DNA from: Selaginella moellendorffii
Lineage: Eukaryota > Streptophyta > Lycopodiopsida > Selaginellales > Selaginellaceae
NCBI RefSeq assembly: GCF_000143415.4
Contig: NW_003314279.1
Location: 978,091-1,042,090, forward strand
Reading direction: 5' to 3'
Length of the DNA: 64,000 bases
Of this stretch, positions 35,401-45,978 are shown piece by piece. The notes beneath the pieces were generated by a model that searched no databases, was not told the DNA's origin, and was given only the letters and a program-made list of their open reading frames with translations. The position numbers and the translations under genes were made by a program. Numbering within the stretch: the stretch's first letter is position 1; each line of letters begins with the position of its first letter.

Positions 35401-35965
35401 TGTTTTTGACAAGTTTATTTCAACATTTATAGATTTTTTGAATAAAGTTTCTATAAGGTCAATAGTTGTTGTAGCGTGATAGATTTGAAAATCTTGTATC
35501 ATTTGTTAATAATTTGCCATTTGGTATTTACATTCTCAATATCATCTTGAGAATGATTTTCTTTATTTTGAGAGATGAATCTTAATGATCATTTATGGCT
35601 GGTGGTGCTTTTCAATTTTTGTTCCATGCTTTCTCTATACTTACTATGATTCATTTATTTTACGCAGACATATGAGACATCGTTATATGATTGAAAAGCT
35701 GCACAAGTTTTTTTATTAGCTGAAAATGTAATATAAAGTTATCTAATATATATATAAATATATTTGGTGCTAAATTCATATTACTCCCTCTCATGTTATG
35801 AAATGATGGTTGGAGTCAATTGCAATTTCCCGTCCATTTAAATTAATAACATTTGATCTAATAAAACATTTTCCAAAGTTGACTATTAGCAATGAATATA
35901 TCATTATTACTTCTAATTAATTGGACTCACTAGATTTGCTCAAGGTTGAGTGTGCCCTTAAGAGT
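35400..35965. other. AT-rich intergenic DNA
   Basis: No frame or motif recognised; probably the rest of the decayed gypsy element. Confidence 0.45.
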
Positions 35966-36910
35966 CGTTTCAAACACCAAAAGGCTGCACAGCTCACTTT
36001 GGAGCACTTTTTACTCATCAAAGGATGATGGCCTAAAGAGTTCTCCACGGTTTCAATGTGATTGAAAACTGTTTAAAGCACTGAGAGGCGCTTCTTACAT
36101 CGGTCCAGCTCCACTTTTCATTTCTCGTGTGTTATACTCAAAACATTTTTCATCCTTCTCGCAGCTATGCTGTTGCTGCTCAACCGAAGAAACTGTTTGC
36201 AGCAAACTATAAGTACCCTCTCTAACCAAATTCTCAATCTGCTCAATGTCAGTGTTTGTCGAAGCAGCCATGTTTCGTTCTCCCTGTCGCAGCATCAATA
36301 CCAAAAGTTACAAATGCAAAACCACGAGTTTATATCACCCTGAAGCTGCATTCTGTGGCCAAATCGTCGTATACCGTTGCTCCAGCCTTGATCCAGAACC
36401 AGTGATCGAGCAGCTTGTTGTCTCTGGCAACTGCATAACCCAATGCCCGCTTCACAACAAACAAACAAAGAAAAAGAAAAGAGAAAAACTACTCACCGAC
36501 CTTTTCAGAAGAAGCTGATGCGATGGCTTGCTGAAGCAATGTGGAAACTTGGAGGAGCTCGGCCGTAGCATTGCCATCAGCCATATATAAGCTTCGCAAA
36601 TTCAGCTTCATCCTGGTCTTGAGAAACTAAGATCCACTTAAACAAAAACCTTAGAAAGGAAAGAGAGCAAAAATTTCGAGAAGGCACACCAGAAAGTGGT
36701 CACTTCGTCGCCGTGGAGCTGGACTTCCTACAAATTCTATCTTCCAAGTCCAAAGAGCGCGAGATTATTACCTCGAAAGAAGCCACAGCTCGCCACTGTA
36801 TCACAATGTGGAGTCCGGAAGCTCTCCATTGACAGGCCATCGCCCGGAAATCCTGATTCGATGAATCCTGGCGCTCGAAAGAGGGTTAGATCGAGAAAGA
36901 AGAAGATCGT
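35966..36910 (-). pseudogene. CLUAP1/IFT38 pseudogene, 3'-truncated
   Basis: Parallels 22640-23730. The exon MAASTNTDIEQIENLV...LQTVSSVEQQQHSCEKDEK is nearly unchanged, and LYMADGNATAELLQ-type and GDGLSMESFRTPH segments remain. Damage: the exon encoding PAYLDEYE is broken, the last exons are absent, exon 2 is mostly deleted, a frameshift follows CEKDEK, and a small deletion in exon 1 removes the region of the start ATG (FIESMKSLGYP becomes FIESGFP). It stands head-to-head with the intact SWEET gene, as the intact CLUAP1 stands beside the broken SWEET. Confidence 0.88.
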
Positions 36911-37102
36911 GTCGCCATCGCCATCGCTAGCCCTAAAACTTTGCCCGCGCTCCACATCCAACGGCCAAAGATCCAACGGTGGCGATCTGGCGCGTTAAAC
37001 CCCTACCACGAAGAACAAAAGAACGTTTCTTTCTCGGCGGGGGAGCTCGCGGCGGCAAATGTAGGCGCTCGCTCGATCGACCGCGTGTCCGGAGGAGAAA
37101 AT

Positions 37103-38195
37103 ATGACGCTCGCCGGCGCAATTCGCACTGTCATGGGGATCATCGGTAATCTTTCTTCTTTCTCCCGATTTCCTCTTTCTCTCTCGATCTCGCCGATCCT
37201 GATTGTGGAGAGCGCTCCCCGCAGGAAATGTGATCGCTTTCGGCCTCTTCCTGTCCCCTGCGTAAGATCCTCGCTTTCTTGATCCCTGGCCCCTGGGGTT
37301 TTGGCTATGGCTGGCATTGACGAGGCCTTGACGGGCTCTGACGTGTGCTTGACAGGCCAACCTTCCGGAGTATCGTCAAGAACCACACCACGGGCGACTT
37401 CTCGGGAGCCCCTTACGTCGCGACGCTCTTCAACTGCTTGCTCTGGGTGCTCTACGGCCTTCCCTTCGTTACTTCCAACAGCGTGCTCGTGATCACGATC
37501 AATACAATCGGCTGTGTGATCGAGAGCGTCTATCTGGGGATCTTCCTCTTCTACGCCTCCAAGAGAATCGAGAAGGTAGGGGAGAGTTCGTGTGAAAGTT
37601 TTCTATCGTAGTTACTTTGCTTGTTATTTACAGGCCAGAGTAGCCGGGATGATCAGCATCGTCTTGACGGTTTACTTGGGGATTGTTTTGGCTGTTTTCA
37701 TGGCTTCCAAGGACCATCACACACGCCGGAAGTTTGCTGGGATTTGCTGCGCTGTAGTCACCATTGCAATGTATGCTTCTCCTCTTTCCATCATGGTAAG
37801 TCTGGACTTTGATCGAGTTCCATCAACTTTACTTCGATTTGTTTCGTCCAGAGAACAGTGATTTCTACCAAGAGTGTCCAATACATGCCCCTCCTGCCGC
37901 TCGTGGCCGGGCTTTTCAATGGAGCTACCTGGACTGCGTATGGATTCCTGGGACAACCACACGACTACTACATTGTGGTAGGCATTGCTCGACTCGTTTT
38001 TTATTTGGAGCTCAATTCATTGAAAGCCTGCTCACTCTCTAGGTGCCAAATCTTGTTGGAGCTTGCCTGGCGGTGATTCAGCTGATCTTGTATGGTTTCT
38101 ACTCGCGTACTGGAAAGCCACGGCCAATTGTGAAAGATCTTTGGCCTCGTATCGAGCACCACGCTGGATGCTGCAACCAGCAAGCAGCAGTCTGA
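37103..38195 (+). CDS. SWEET: SWEET sugar uniporter, second copy, intact
   Basis: Six exons: 37103-37145, 37225-37261, 37356-37575, 37634-37795, 37852-37977, 38043-38195; 741 nt, 246 residues. Seven helices in two MtN3 repeats: MGIIGNVIAFGLFLSPA and PYVATLFNCLLWVLYGLPFV, then MYASPLSIM and AGLFNGATWTAYGFLG. The second position differs from the 11.3-kb gene in most loops and the C-terminal tail is shorter (about 30 residues, with RIEHHAGCCNQQ). Exon structure is the same in both genes. The promoter region (36910-37102) is shared head-to-head with the CLUAP1 pseudogene. Confidence 0.94.
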
Positions 38196-38765
38196 TCATC
38201 CAACGACGACCAAGCAGTCAATAAGCGAAGCAAGTTTTGCTCTAGTTTTTCCCCGACCTCCCTCGCTGAGCTTGCAATGGCGGAATATTTTACTGCGGCT
38301 TTCTGTGTACTTCTCTATGAAATATAGATCACGAGCTCGGAACGTCTGACATAAATCGTTATCTACTTTCACAGGAAGTTGGAAGACAAGGGAGCAAAAC
38401 GCATACTCAGGCATTCTCCACAACACCCCCTATTTCGTGAAGTGCATTGTAGCTTTCCATAATGCAACTAGAAAAGGGCTTTCCATGGCCAAAAAAATAA
38501 AAAATAAAAAATGAAAAACTAATGACTTTCGGCACAAAGTGGGAGATGGTCAAAGTCGTTTCTCGAGTGCCTTTGAATATCGTAGCAGTGCGGTACTAAT
38601 TGTAAACCTGTGAACAAGAGCTCCAGAACGTGGTAAGAAGAACATCCAACGCAGCAAAACTGGAAGTCGTGGATTCTATGACTCTTTCCCAAGCGTATTG
38701 CAGTTTTTTCGATGGTATAACTAGTTTAAATGTTATGTTTAAGACCAGAATTCCAAATTGATCTC
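38196..38765. other. Intergenic: SWEET and lectin-like gene 3' flanks
   Basis: The two genes converge here. No coding signal is visible; an A-rich tract lies at 38485-38520. Confidence 0.5.
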
Positions 38766-39692
38766 TTATGGCCGTCGCCACAAGAGAAGCATGGGCTCAG
38801 AGGCACGATAGATAGAGATAGATCCACTATTTTCAAGCACCAAATTGGTTCCAAGTATGCAGTGAGGCTGTGGTTGGCAGTAAATGTTTGATGCAAAGAT
38901 ACCTCTTCCATCTCCTCCTACGAGCACCAAGTTCCCATCCCTTTGGAGAGTGAGTACACATCCAACTCCTTTTCCAGCCGTAGAACTCGACCAAAGCTCC
39001 TTCCATCCCCTCGCCAATAGCACCAAGTTACAGTTGTATTCCAAAACAAGCTCGTAGAAGCCGTTCGGAGACACAAGACGAGAGCCACTGTAGAGGTCGG
39101 ATCCAAGCTCTCCTCGCTCTCCGCTCATCATTCCAGAGCGAAAGGGATAGCAGTCATTTTGGTCATACAGATCTCTAGTAGAGTTGAGAGTTGGATTGAG
39201 TTGGGAAAGATTGTAAACACCCTCAAAAGGTAGACTATGCGATGCAAGATGACCTTGCGGCTGAGTTGTGTAGATAGTTAAGTAGTTAATGCTTACACGT
39301 CCTGAGGTGGCTATTATGTGGCTATAGCCATACATGCGAGCTAGTCCTCCAACTTGATCAACTAGGAAATTGAAAGCTGCTCTGAGATGGGACCCCTGGG
39401 TCATCATTGGGGAGGGTGCAAGGTTGCAACTTCCATCTGCTGCTTGGCTGAAGAGTGTCAGACCTACAATACAGTAGAGGTTGTGATCGATCTGGAGTGT
39501 TGTTGACCATGTCTGTGGACCATAAAATCTGTCCGGGTGGATCTCATTGATGAGGAAGTAGCGAATACGGACCTGCATGGCAATGACCTGCTGGAGGTTG
39601 AGTATGCCCAAGCCAGTTGCGACATCGAAGCGCACACATAAGCAGCTAGAAGGAAAAAAGATTGTCCACAGAAACAAGAGCAGCACCAACAT
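38766..39692 (-). CDS. Secreted protein with bulb-type lectin domain and unknown N-terminal domain, copy 2
   Basis: Close paralogue of the gene at 24267-25184. I choose ATG 39692 (308 residues) because it begins a good signal peptide (MLVLLLFLWTIFFPSSCLC); an in-frame ATG at 39776 would add 28 residues. The unknown domain spans residues about 20-165 (LNLQQVIAMQVRIRYF, AFNFLVDQVGGLARMYGY). The lectin part (residues about 185-305) is nearly identical to copy 1: GSRLVSPNGFYELVLEYN, LTLQRDGNLVLVGGDGRG. The lectin half is better conserved between copies than the N-terminal half, which is diversified. Intronless. Function unknown; secreted lectins often act in defence. Confidence 0.7.
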   Translation of the reverse strand: MLVLLLFLWTIFFPSSCLCVRFDVATGLGILNLQQVIAMQVRIRYFLINEIHPDRFYGPQTWSTTLQIDHNLYCIVGLTLFSQAADGSCNLAPSPMMTQGSHLRAAFNFLVDQVGGLARMYGYSHIIATSGRVSINYLTIYTTQPQGHLASHSLPFEGVYNLSQLNPTLNSTRDLYDQNDCYPFRSGMMSGERGELGSDLYSGSRLVSPNGFYELVLEYNCNLVLLARGWKELWSSSTAGKGVGCVLTLQRDGNLVLVGGDGRGIFASNIYCQPQPHCILGTNLVLENSGSISIYRASEPMLLLWRRP

Positions 39693-39776
39693 GTTTCTTG
39701 CCTCAAGTTGAGCTTCAATTTTCAAATATTGCATTTGCAACAAAGGGCTCTTAATCATTGGGATTCTTGGCTGCAT

Positions 39777-40670
39777 TGACTAATGGCCATTTCGAACTTT
39801 GACTATTAAGAACAATGGATTGACTATGAATGGGAATGTCAACAACCAGGTGTTCTAGGTCAATATACTCAATAAAATATAAGAAATTATTTTGGAGCAT
39901 TTTGTTGGTTTGTCAGTATTTGATTTTAGTTGATTACATGTAGTGTCATGCCAAGAGTTGGCATTTACTAAGTACACCCAGTCATGTACACTCATGCTTT
40001 AAGATGTGGGCACCGCGAGACTATCAAATAGTATAGAAACTTACCATCATACTTTTTCTTCCCAACTTTTTCCTGGGACTTTGTAAATCTAAAGTGGATA
40101 TCTATTTGTTGCAACACCATGCACATTATATAGTTGACGAGTGATGAAGTCATTTCCTTATTAGGAGAGTATTGTGTGTGTGTTGGCATCCCAATCTATG
40201 TCTGCGGTATGAGTCTTGGCATAGGCAACAAGGCAAGCCTTGAGTGCATGTGAGACCGTCTATATCTCTGGGTAGATCTGAAGGTGACACAAGAGCTCTG
40301 CCTGACCATGGCATTCGAGCTCAATCAGGAGGCTGTGGCTTCCTATGTAAGGGCTCCTTGAGTTGGCACTTCCCCGAGAAAAAAAAATGCAAAGAAAACT
40401 ACGATGCTAAGACTGATTGCCAGTTTTTATAATTATAGATGAATCGACGGAGCTATAACGGTGGCATTGGAGACATAACTTCAGTCTAGAAATATTCCTA
40501 CTAGGATTTAAATTCCATGAGACACCACAATCCTCTCCTGATAAGGAACCGGCCAGGTCTCTTTGTCCTGTGCGTGGTCTTCTCCTCCTCCTTTTAACTT
40601 ACTTTAACCCTACAGCTTCACTGCATAATTTGCATCTTGAATGGTCAAAAGATGAATGGAATCTATTCTA
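39777..40670. other. Intergenic DNA
   Basis: AT-rich, no gene recognised; the open frame at 40244-40432 shows no motif. Confidence 0.45.
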
Positions 40671-40674
40671 GGCT

Positions 40675-40775
40675 AAGATACCTTTTCTATGTCCTATGAG
40701 CACTAAGTTCCTATCTCTCTAGAAAGTGAGTACACATCCAACTCCTTTTCCAGTTGTGGAATGAAGAAGAACGAG
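40675..40775 (-). pseudogene. Fragment of the lectin-like gene
   Basis: About 95 bases match 38893-38990 of copy 2, including GTGAGTACACATCCAACTCC. It corresponds to the segment that is missing from the third copy at 41.7-42.5 kb. Confidence 0.7.
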
Positions 40776-41700
40776 AGCAACAATGGATGTATCTTGGGGA
40801 TTTGGAGATTTTTCACAATGCACTCAGTCTTCTTGCACTGGAAGAGATTGGGGACAAAGTAGAGATCACTAAAATGACAATGGAGACAATGCCACTTTCT
40901 AATCCTTGTTTTGTGATGTAGTTTTCTCTAAAGTAGGTGTAGTGTGGTGTTGTTGTTTGATGATAGCAAGTTTATTTAATCATTCTCGCAAATAGTTATG
41001 ACAACTTCACCAAGTGAGTGTAAGTACAAGGGAGCCACATGGTCAGATTCTCTACTACTTTGCAAGCAGTTTGTTAGGAAGGTCAAGCTGTTGACATTCT
41101 ACTTCATGTATCAATTGACATCTTGGACCATTGAGCTTCTTCATATGGCATCAGATAAGCAAGGGTTGTGGAACTCTATCTTAGAGGATGTGTTGCCAAA
41201 CCATCCAGTCAATTGAGAGGTGATGGTAAATTTAATCGTGTTGAAAGTGGTGGAAACCATTCCTCTTGATTTGGTCACTAAGAATGCCTAGCCAAACCTT
41301 TTGTTTGTGGGAAACCACTTAAGAATCTCATAGACATTTTCACATGGGACTACTCAGAGTTGAAGGGAGTGTCTTCAAACATCATTGTCCACACCATTTT
41401 GACAAATTCTGTTGTCACTCCTGTCAAGCTAATTGACATTAGTTTCATCTTTCCTGTGGATCTTGTTGAGTGGCTTTCCTTGATTGTACGCATGAAAAAG
41501 GTTAATATTAGAATTTAAGTTTGCATGGATCTAGCCTAAAGCAGGGCAATTTTTTTATTTTTTTTTTGCGATCTTTGTTAAATGTTAAAGATAGTAAGGA
41601 TGGAGTGTAAGGCAAACCTTGGGTGCCCTGCTCCACACTCCCTACTGGAGTTTTAGACCAGGTGAGACACTTATAAGTGTTTCCACAAGAGAGCATGGCC
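40776..41700. other. Intergenic DNA
   Basis: No gene recognised. A short open frame at 40998-41216 has no motif I know and the sequence could be old transposon debris. Confidence 0.4.
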
Positions 41701-41709
41701 CCAAAGCAT

Positions 41710-42450
41710 GGTAAATCACGATGGATCCACTATTTTCAAGCACCCAATTGGTTCCAAAATGATTGGTAGTAAATGTTTGATGTAAAGATACCACTCCCAT
41801 CTTGATCAAAGCTCTTTCCATCCCCTTGCTAATATTACCAAGTTACAGTCATATTTCAAAACAAGCTCGAGAGATACAAGATGAGAGCCACTGTAAAGGT
41901 CGGATCCAAACACTCCTCACTCTCAACTCACCATTCCAAAGTTAAAGGCATAACAGTCATTTTGGCCATACAGCTCTCTAGTAGAGTTAAGAGTTGGGAA
42001 AACAGCCTCAAAAAGGCTGACTGTGCATTGCAAGTTGGTGGCAGAGATGTGAAGAGAGTCGGGTAGTCAATGCTTACAAGTCCTAAGGTGGCCATTACAT
42101 GATTATAGCCATGCATACTAGCTAGTGCTGAGACTCGATCAACTAGGGCATTGAAAGCTGCTCTAAGATTTGGACCCGCATTGGGGAGGGTGTAAGGCTG
42201 CAACTTTCATCTGATACTTGGCTAAAGAGCATCAGCCTTACAATGCAAAAAGGTCATGATCAATTCGGAGTGTTGTGGACCATGTCCGTGGATAATAGAA
42301 TCTATCAGGTTGGAGCTGAGTGATGAGGAAGTAGCGAATGTGGAACTCCATGGCCAGGATCTGCTCGAGGTTGAGTGGCCACCCTTTTCATTAATGGGCA
42401 CACGCAAGAACGTCCATAGCAACAGGAGCAACAAGCTTCTCATCTCAAAT
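41710..42450 (-). pseudogene. Third copy of the lectin-like gene, broken
   Basis: Follows copy 2 (38815-39690) from the CACTATTTTCAAGCACC stretch of the lectin end to the region of the signal peptide. Several deletions and frameshifts interrupt it; one removes about 85 bases of the lectin domain (after AAAGATACC), others remove parts of the N-terminal domain. Short pieces of frame remain, such as LRAAFNALVDRVSALASMHGY. Confidence 0.85.
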
Positions 42451-42615
42451 CAAGCCTCTTCCCAGCCACAAAAGCATTGCATTTGTATTAAGTCTTAATT
42501 CTTGGCCGCATTTGACCAATGGCCATTCCAATGGGTTGAAAGTATTTGTGGAGCATTTTATCCTTTATCATCATTTGGTTAGTTGATTGTTTGCGAAGTA
42601 GGATTTAAAAAACTT

Positions 42616-44055
42616 CTATGAGCACAAGAGCTGGGTCTGTTCATCCCCAGCTTCCCGCGCGTGCACAATGCGCTCCTCCGCCAGCGCCGGGATCTTCTCC
42701 TTGTTGAGCGCGATGGGATCCGGCGCATCAATGAAACTTAGCCAGCTTTTTTTTTTGGCGAGCTGGATCGCCGGGTACACCGCAAATCCCACCAGCGAGA
42801 ACACCACGCTGAGCACCACCGTCTTGGCCGACGCGATGCACATCACCACCACCAGCAGCACCGACGGCACCAGGCACATCACCGTCACCCCGATCGTCCC
42901 CAGCGGAACTTTGTAAGGCCGGACGAGATTCGGCTGCTTGATCCGCAGCCACACGAACGCCGCAAACTCGAGCAGCATCCCGCAGCAGTAGAGGAAGTTT
43001 AGGATCTCGATGATCTCCTGGAAGTTCAGCCACGACAGGAGGATGACCCCGGTGGCCGAGAACAAGATCCCCAGCACCGGCGTCCCATACCTCGACCTCC
43101 GCGCAAATGCCGCGGGCAAGATGCCCCTCTCCGCCATCCCGAGCAGCTGGAAAGAGTCGCTACTCATCTCCGCCTCGAACATCCCGGCGTTGGACAGCAG
43201 CGCCGCCAGCTCCACCCACCACTTGAGCCAGCCGCCGCCGATCTTGAGCGCGATGTGCGCGAAGTAGCCGTCGGCCCAGAGCTTGCGGTCGCCCGGCGGC
43301 GCCGCCCCGGTGCCCGCGAGGAGCGGCAGGAGATACGACGCCACCACCAGGACCAGCGCCGCCGCTAGCGCCCGCGGCACCGTCTCGTGCGGCCGATCCA
43401 CCTCGCCCACCAGCGTACTCACCGAGTCCCAGTAGTTTAGATTCCAGAAGAGCGTGTTGAGGTAGAGCGTCCAGTTGGTGTTGCGGAGATCCACCTCCAG
43501 CCAGCGCGATGGCTCCAGCGATGGGATCGCGAGGAAGAAGAGCACCACGAACGGTAGCAGCGAGAAGATCCCCAGCGCCACCGCGGTGTAGCCCACGATC
43601 GTGAGGCCGCGATAGTTGACGATGGTGAGCGCGGCGGTGATGGCCAGCAGCGAGACCAAACGCACGACGCCGCCGCCGACGCTGGGGATCGCCCACTTGA
43701 GGTAGTCGAGGAACATCACCGGATAGAGCGCGTTGTCGATCACTCCCGACAGCCACTTCCACCATCCCTCCTGGAATCCCCAGAAGGGACCGAAGGCCGC
43801 CTGGATCCACAGCACGTAGCCGCCGTTGTCGGGAAAGGCCGTGGCGAGCTCCGCGGTGATCACGGCCTCGGGGATGCTCCATAGAAAGGGCATGACGATG
43901 AATCCCAGCAGCGTGAGCAGCGCCCCGCCCGCGCCCACCGCGTCCTCCACGCCGAAGGGGCCGCCGGAGACCTCATAGAAAATCAGGAAGACGAGCGGGA
44001 GGAGCGGGAGCTTGCGCTGTTGGTGCTGATTGCTGCCGCGCTTGGGCGAATCCAT
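42616..44055 (-). CDS. Polyamine/amino-acid permease, PUT (LAT1/RMV1) family
   Basis: APC-superfamily proton-coupled transporter, 479 residues, intronless, from ATG 44055. The frame is open further up to 44118 but only from GTG. About twelve hydrophobic helices follow a short hydrophilic start. Family landmarks are FYEVSGGPFGVEDAVGAGG in helix 1, FPDNGGYVLWIQAAFGPFWG, then NYWDSVSTLVGEVDRP in the middle and the C-terminal block LVRPYKVPLGTIGV. Plant members take up polyamines and paraquat at the plasma membrane or internal membranes. GC-rich coding sequence contrasts with the AT-rich DNA to its left and marks the end of the transposon-rich zone. Confidence 0.92.
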   Translation of the reverse strand: MDSPKRGSNQHQQRKLPLLPLVFLIFYEVSGGPFGVEDAVGAGGALLTLLGFIVMPFLWSIPEAVITAELATAFPDNGGYVLWIQAAFGPFWGFQEGWWKWLSGVIDNALYPVMFLDYLKWAIPSVGGGVVRLVSLLAITAALTIVNYRGLTIVGYTAVALGIFSLLPFVVLFFLAIPSLEPSRWLEVDLRNTNWTLYLNTLFWNLNYWDSVSTLVGEVDRPHETVPRALAAALVLVVASYLLPLLAGTGAAPPGDRKLWADGYFAHIALKIGGGWLKWWVELAALLSNAGMFEAEMSSDSFQLLGMAERGILPAAFARRSRYGTPVLGILFSATGVILLSWLNFQEIIEILNFLYCCGMLLEFAAFVWLRIKQPNLVRPYKVPLGTIGVTVMCLVPSVLLVVVMCIASAKTVVLSVVFSLVGFAVYPAIQLAKKKSWLSFIDAPDPIALNKEKIPALAEERIVHAREAGDEQTQLLCS

Positions 44056-44339
44056 GCTGCTACCCACCCTCGGATCTAAAATGCCGGTAGAGAGATCCAA
44101 GTGAAGAGGAATTCCCACTCAGAGGAAGATGTGCAGCCCACCGCGCTGCATCGCCGCGCTCTTGGAGCGCAGGGATCAAGCAATCGCCATCATGCAGTGG
44201 TGCGCCATGCCACAGAAGGAGGAACCCTAAAACTGGTGATCGGACGGTCACAGTTTGTCCTGCGTGGGAAACGTGGGCGTATGACACGTGGACAGATAGT
44301 GATCAACTTTAGATCCCTTTGGCATCTCCAAAAATGCAA
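44056..44339. promoter_or_regulatory. Permease promoter with ACACGTGG box
   Basis: Between the permease start and the PEX11 stop. ACACGTGG near 44284-44291 is a G-box/ABRE-type core; it would suit stress or ABA control, which is inferred. Confidence 0.4.
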
Positions 44340-45104
44340 CTAAGACGATGGCCAGTTTCGATACCATCCCGCCCACGCTGAGACCAATCCACTGATCCCC
44401 AGCGTCACGGCATGGGTCACAAACGGATTGGGCTCGATGTCCGCGAGCGCGATCACGAAATCCGCGACGTTGGCAGCGATCGCCATGGCCGACATCACTC
44501 TCTTCACCCGGATTGCCGTGATCGCAACCCTCTTGGCCTGGATCTGCCCGCCCAGCTTGCTCGATTCATCGCCCAGCTTCGTGTCCCGGCTCCTCACCAT
44601 CGCCTGCAGCTCCAGCGCGAGCCTCCGCTCCTCCCGGACGCCCTGCGCGATGAGAATGGCGTCGGCGATCACGAAGAAGACGTAGCCGAACGCCTCCCCG
44701 GATGACGAGACGAGGGAGAACCGCGGGGCGAGGCTGGGATCGAGGACGCCAATCCGCGAGAGCCAGGTGAAGTGGTCGAAGAAGAAGTAGACCATCTCGC
44801 CGGCGTTGGCGAGGATGGCGAGCGCGAGGAAGGGGAGATTGGGCGCTGGCGCGCGGAGATTGTTGAGGCCCGAGAGCCAGCGGCCGAGGCGGAAGGCCTT
44901 GCGCGCGAGGCCGCACGAGACCTCGAGCGCCTTGGCGCGAGTGGCGAGATTGGGGACGCTTGATCGCTTGCTCCGCCGCGAGAGATGCCAGTGCGAGAGC
45001 TTACCGGTGTACTGGAGCGTCTTCACCAGCTTGTCGATGCCATCGCGCTTGGCCAGGAAGATCACCAACCGGTCCAGGAAATCTTGCTCCCTCTGCTTCT
45101 CCAT
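44340..45104 (-). CDS. PEX11: Peroxisomal membrane protein PEX11
   Basis: Drives elongation and division of peroxisomes by remodelling their membrane. 254 residues in one exon. The N terminus (FLDRLVIFLAKRDGIDKLVKTLQYTGK) is the typical PEX11 amphipathic region. Two hydrophobic stretches (LPFLALAILANAGEMVYFFFDH and the C-terminal VTLGISGLVSAWAGW) and the conserved FRLGRWLSGLNNL motif are present. The tail ends YRNWPSS with no clear KKxx signal, so it is nearer the plant PEX11A/B-type than C-E, but the subgroup is uncertain. Confidence 0.9.
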   Translation of the reverse strand: MEKQREQDFLDRLVIFLAKRDGIDKLVKTLQYTGKLSHWHLSRRSKRSSVPNLATRAKALEVSCGLARKAFRLGRWLSGLNNLRAPAPNLPFLALAILANAGEMVYFFFDHFTWLSRIGVLDPSLAPRFSLVSSSGEAFGYVFFVIADAILIAQGVREERRLALELQAMVRSRDTKLGDESSKLGGQIQAKRVAITAIRVKRVMSAMAIAANVADFVIALADIEPNPFVTHAVTLGISGLVSAWAGWYRNWPSS

Positions 45105-45322
45105 CGCGATTCAATCCAATCAGAGCAATCGTTTCCCGGAAACTTGAGCTATATCGATCGATTTGCTATCGATTTCCCAAGAACTGGATCAATCGACCGC
45201 AAAGTCTCTCGATCGAGTGATAGGACGACACATGAGAACACAAAAATGTGTGGAGCAGCATTATCGAATGTCATATTTCCCGGATTAGATCACACACAAT
45301 TTCCTGCCAATAAATTATCCAA

Positions 45323-45978
45323 TCACACAGTCATTCGTGGGGTCGTCGGGGGTGCGTGCTCCACTCGCTGGACAACCATGGCCGCCTGCCACGTCACCAT
45401 TTGTACGAGCAGGACCCAGGGCAGGAATATCACAAACCCCTCCAAGCTCCGCTGTAAAAATGCTCAAAAGTTACCATGACCATTACCACAAACTTCTTAC
45501 CAGGTTACCGTCCCTCCGCCCTCCAAGCCCAACCTCGCGGCAGGCAAGCCTGTAAAACAAGGATGGTAATGGTGATGGTAATAGTAATACCGGGTATCTT
45601 ACCCCATAGCCAGTAGCGAGAGAGCCCACGCGATAATGGTGGCCGCGTTGGCGGCGATTAGCGTCTTGGCCTTCCACGATGCCACGTGTTGGAGCCCGAG
45701 TATCACCGCCGCCATTCCGACGACCCCGGAGATCAGCGTGGTCAACGCAAGGAATGGAGTCGCCGCATTCCCTGTAAGTAAAAGTCAACTAAAGTCAACA
45801 TACCCAACGTACAAGTTTTACCATGCGTCGATCCTACTACCGGCGAGCCGGGCGTGGACTCCTTGAACGCGCGGTTGAGCGCCCAGCTCGCGAGCGCGAT
45901 GGTGATCACGTAGAAGGTGGTGAGGGCGAGGAGGGAAAAGAGTGAGAGCGCTCTCGCGATTTGGTCCTGGCGAACCAT
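45323..45978 (-). CDS. AWPM-19-like membrane protein
   Basis: Plant plasma-membrane protein family with four helices, abundant during ABA response and cold; a rice member transports ABA. Four exons: 45978-45822, 45771-45603, 45549-45501, 45451-45323; 504 nt, 167 residues. Landmarks: IALASWALNRAFKE in helix 1, GNAATPFLALTTLISGVVG, WALSLLAMGLACREVGL, and RSLEGFVIFLPWVLLVQM in the last helix. Exon 3 is only 49 nt and must be included to keep the phase and the LACREV motif. The start is the ATG at 45978. Confidence 0.87.

Noticed and set aside
43160-43882. 240-codon minus-strand frame inside the permease
   Set aside because: Alternative frame of the intact permease; it reads as Arg/Gly-rich noise.
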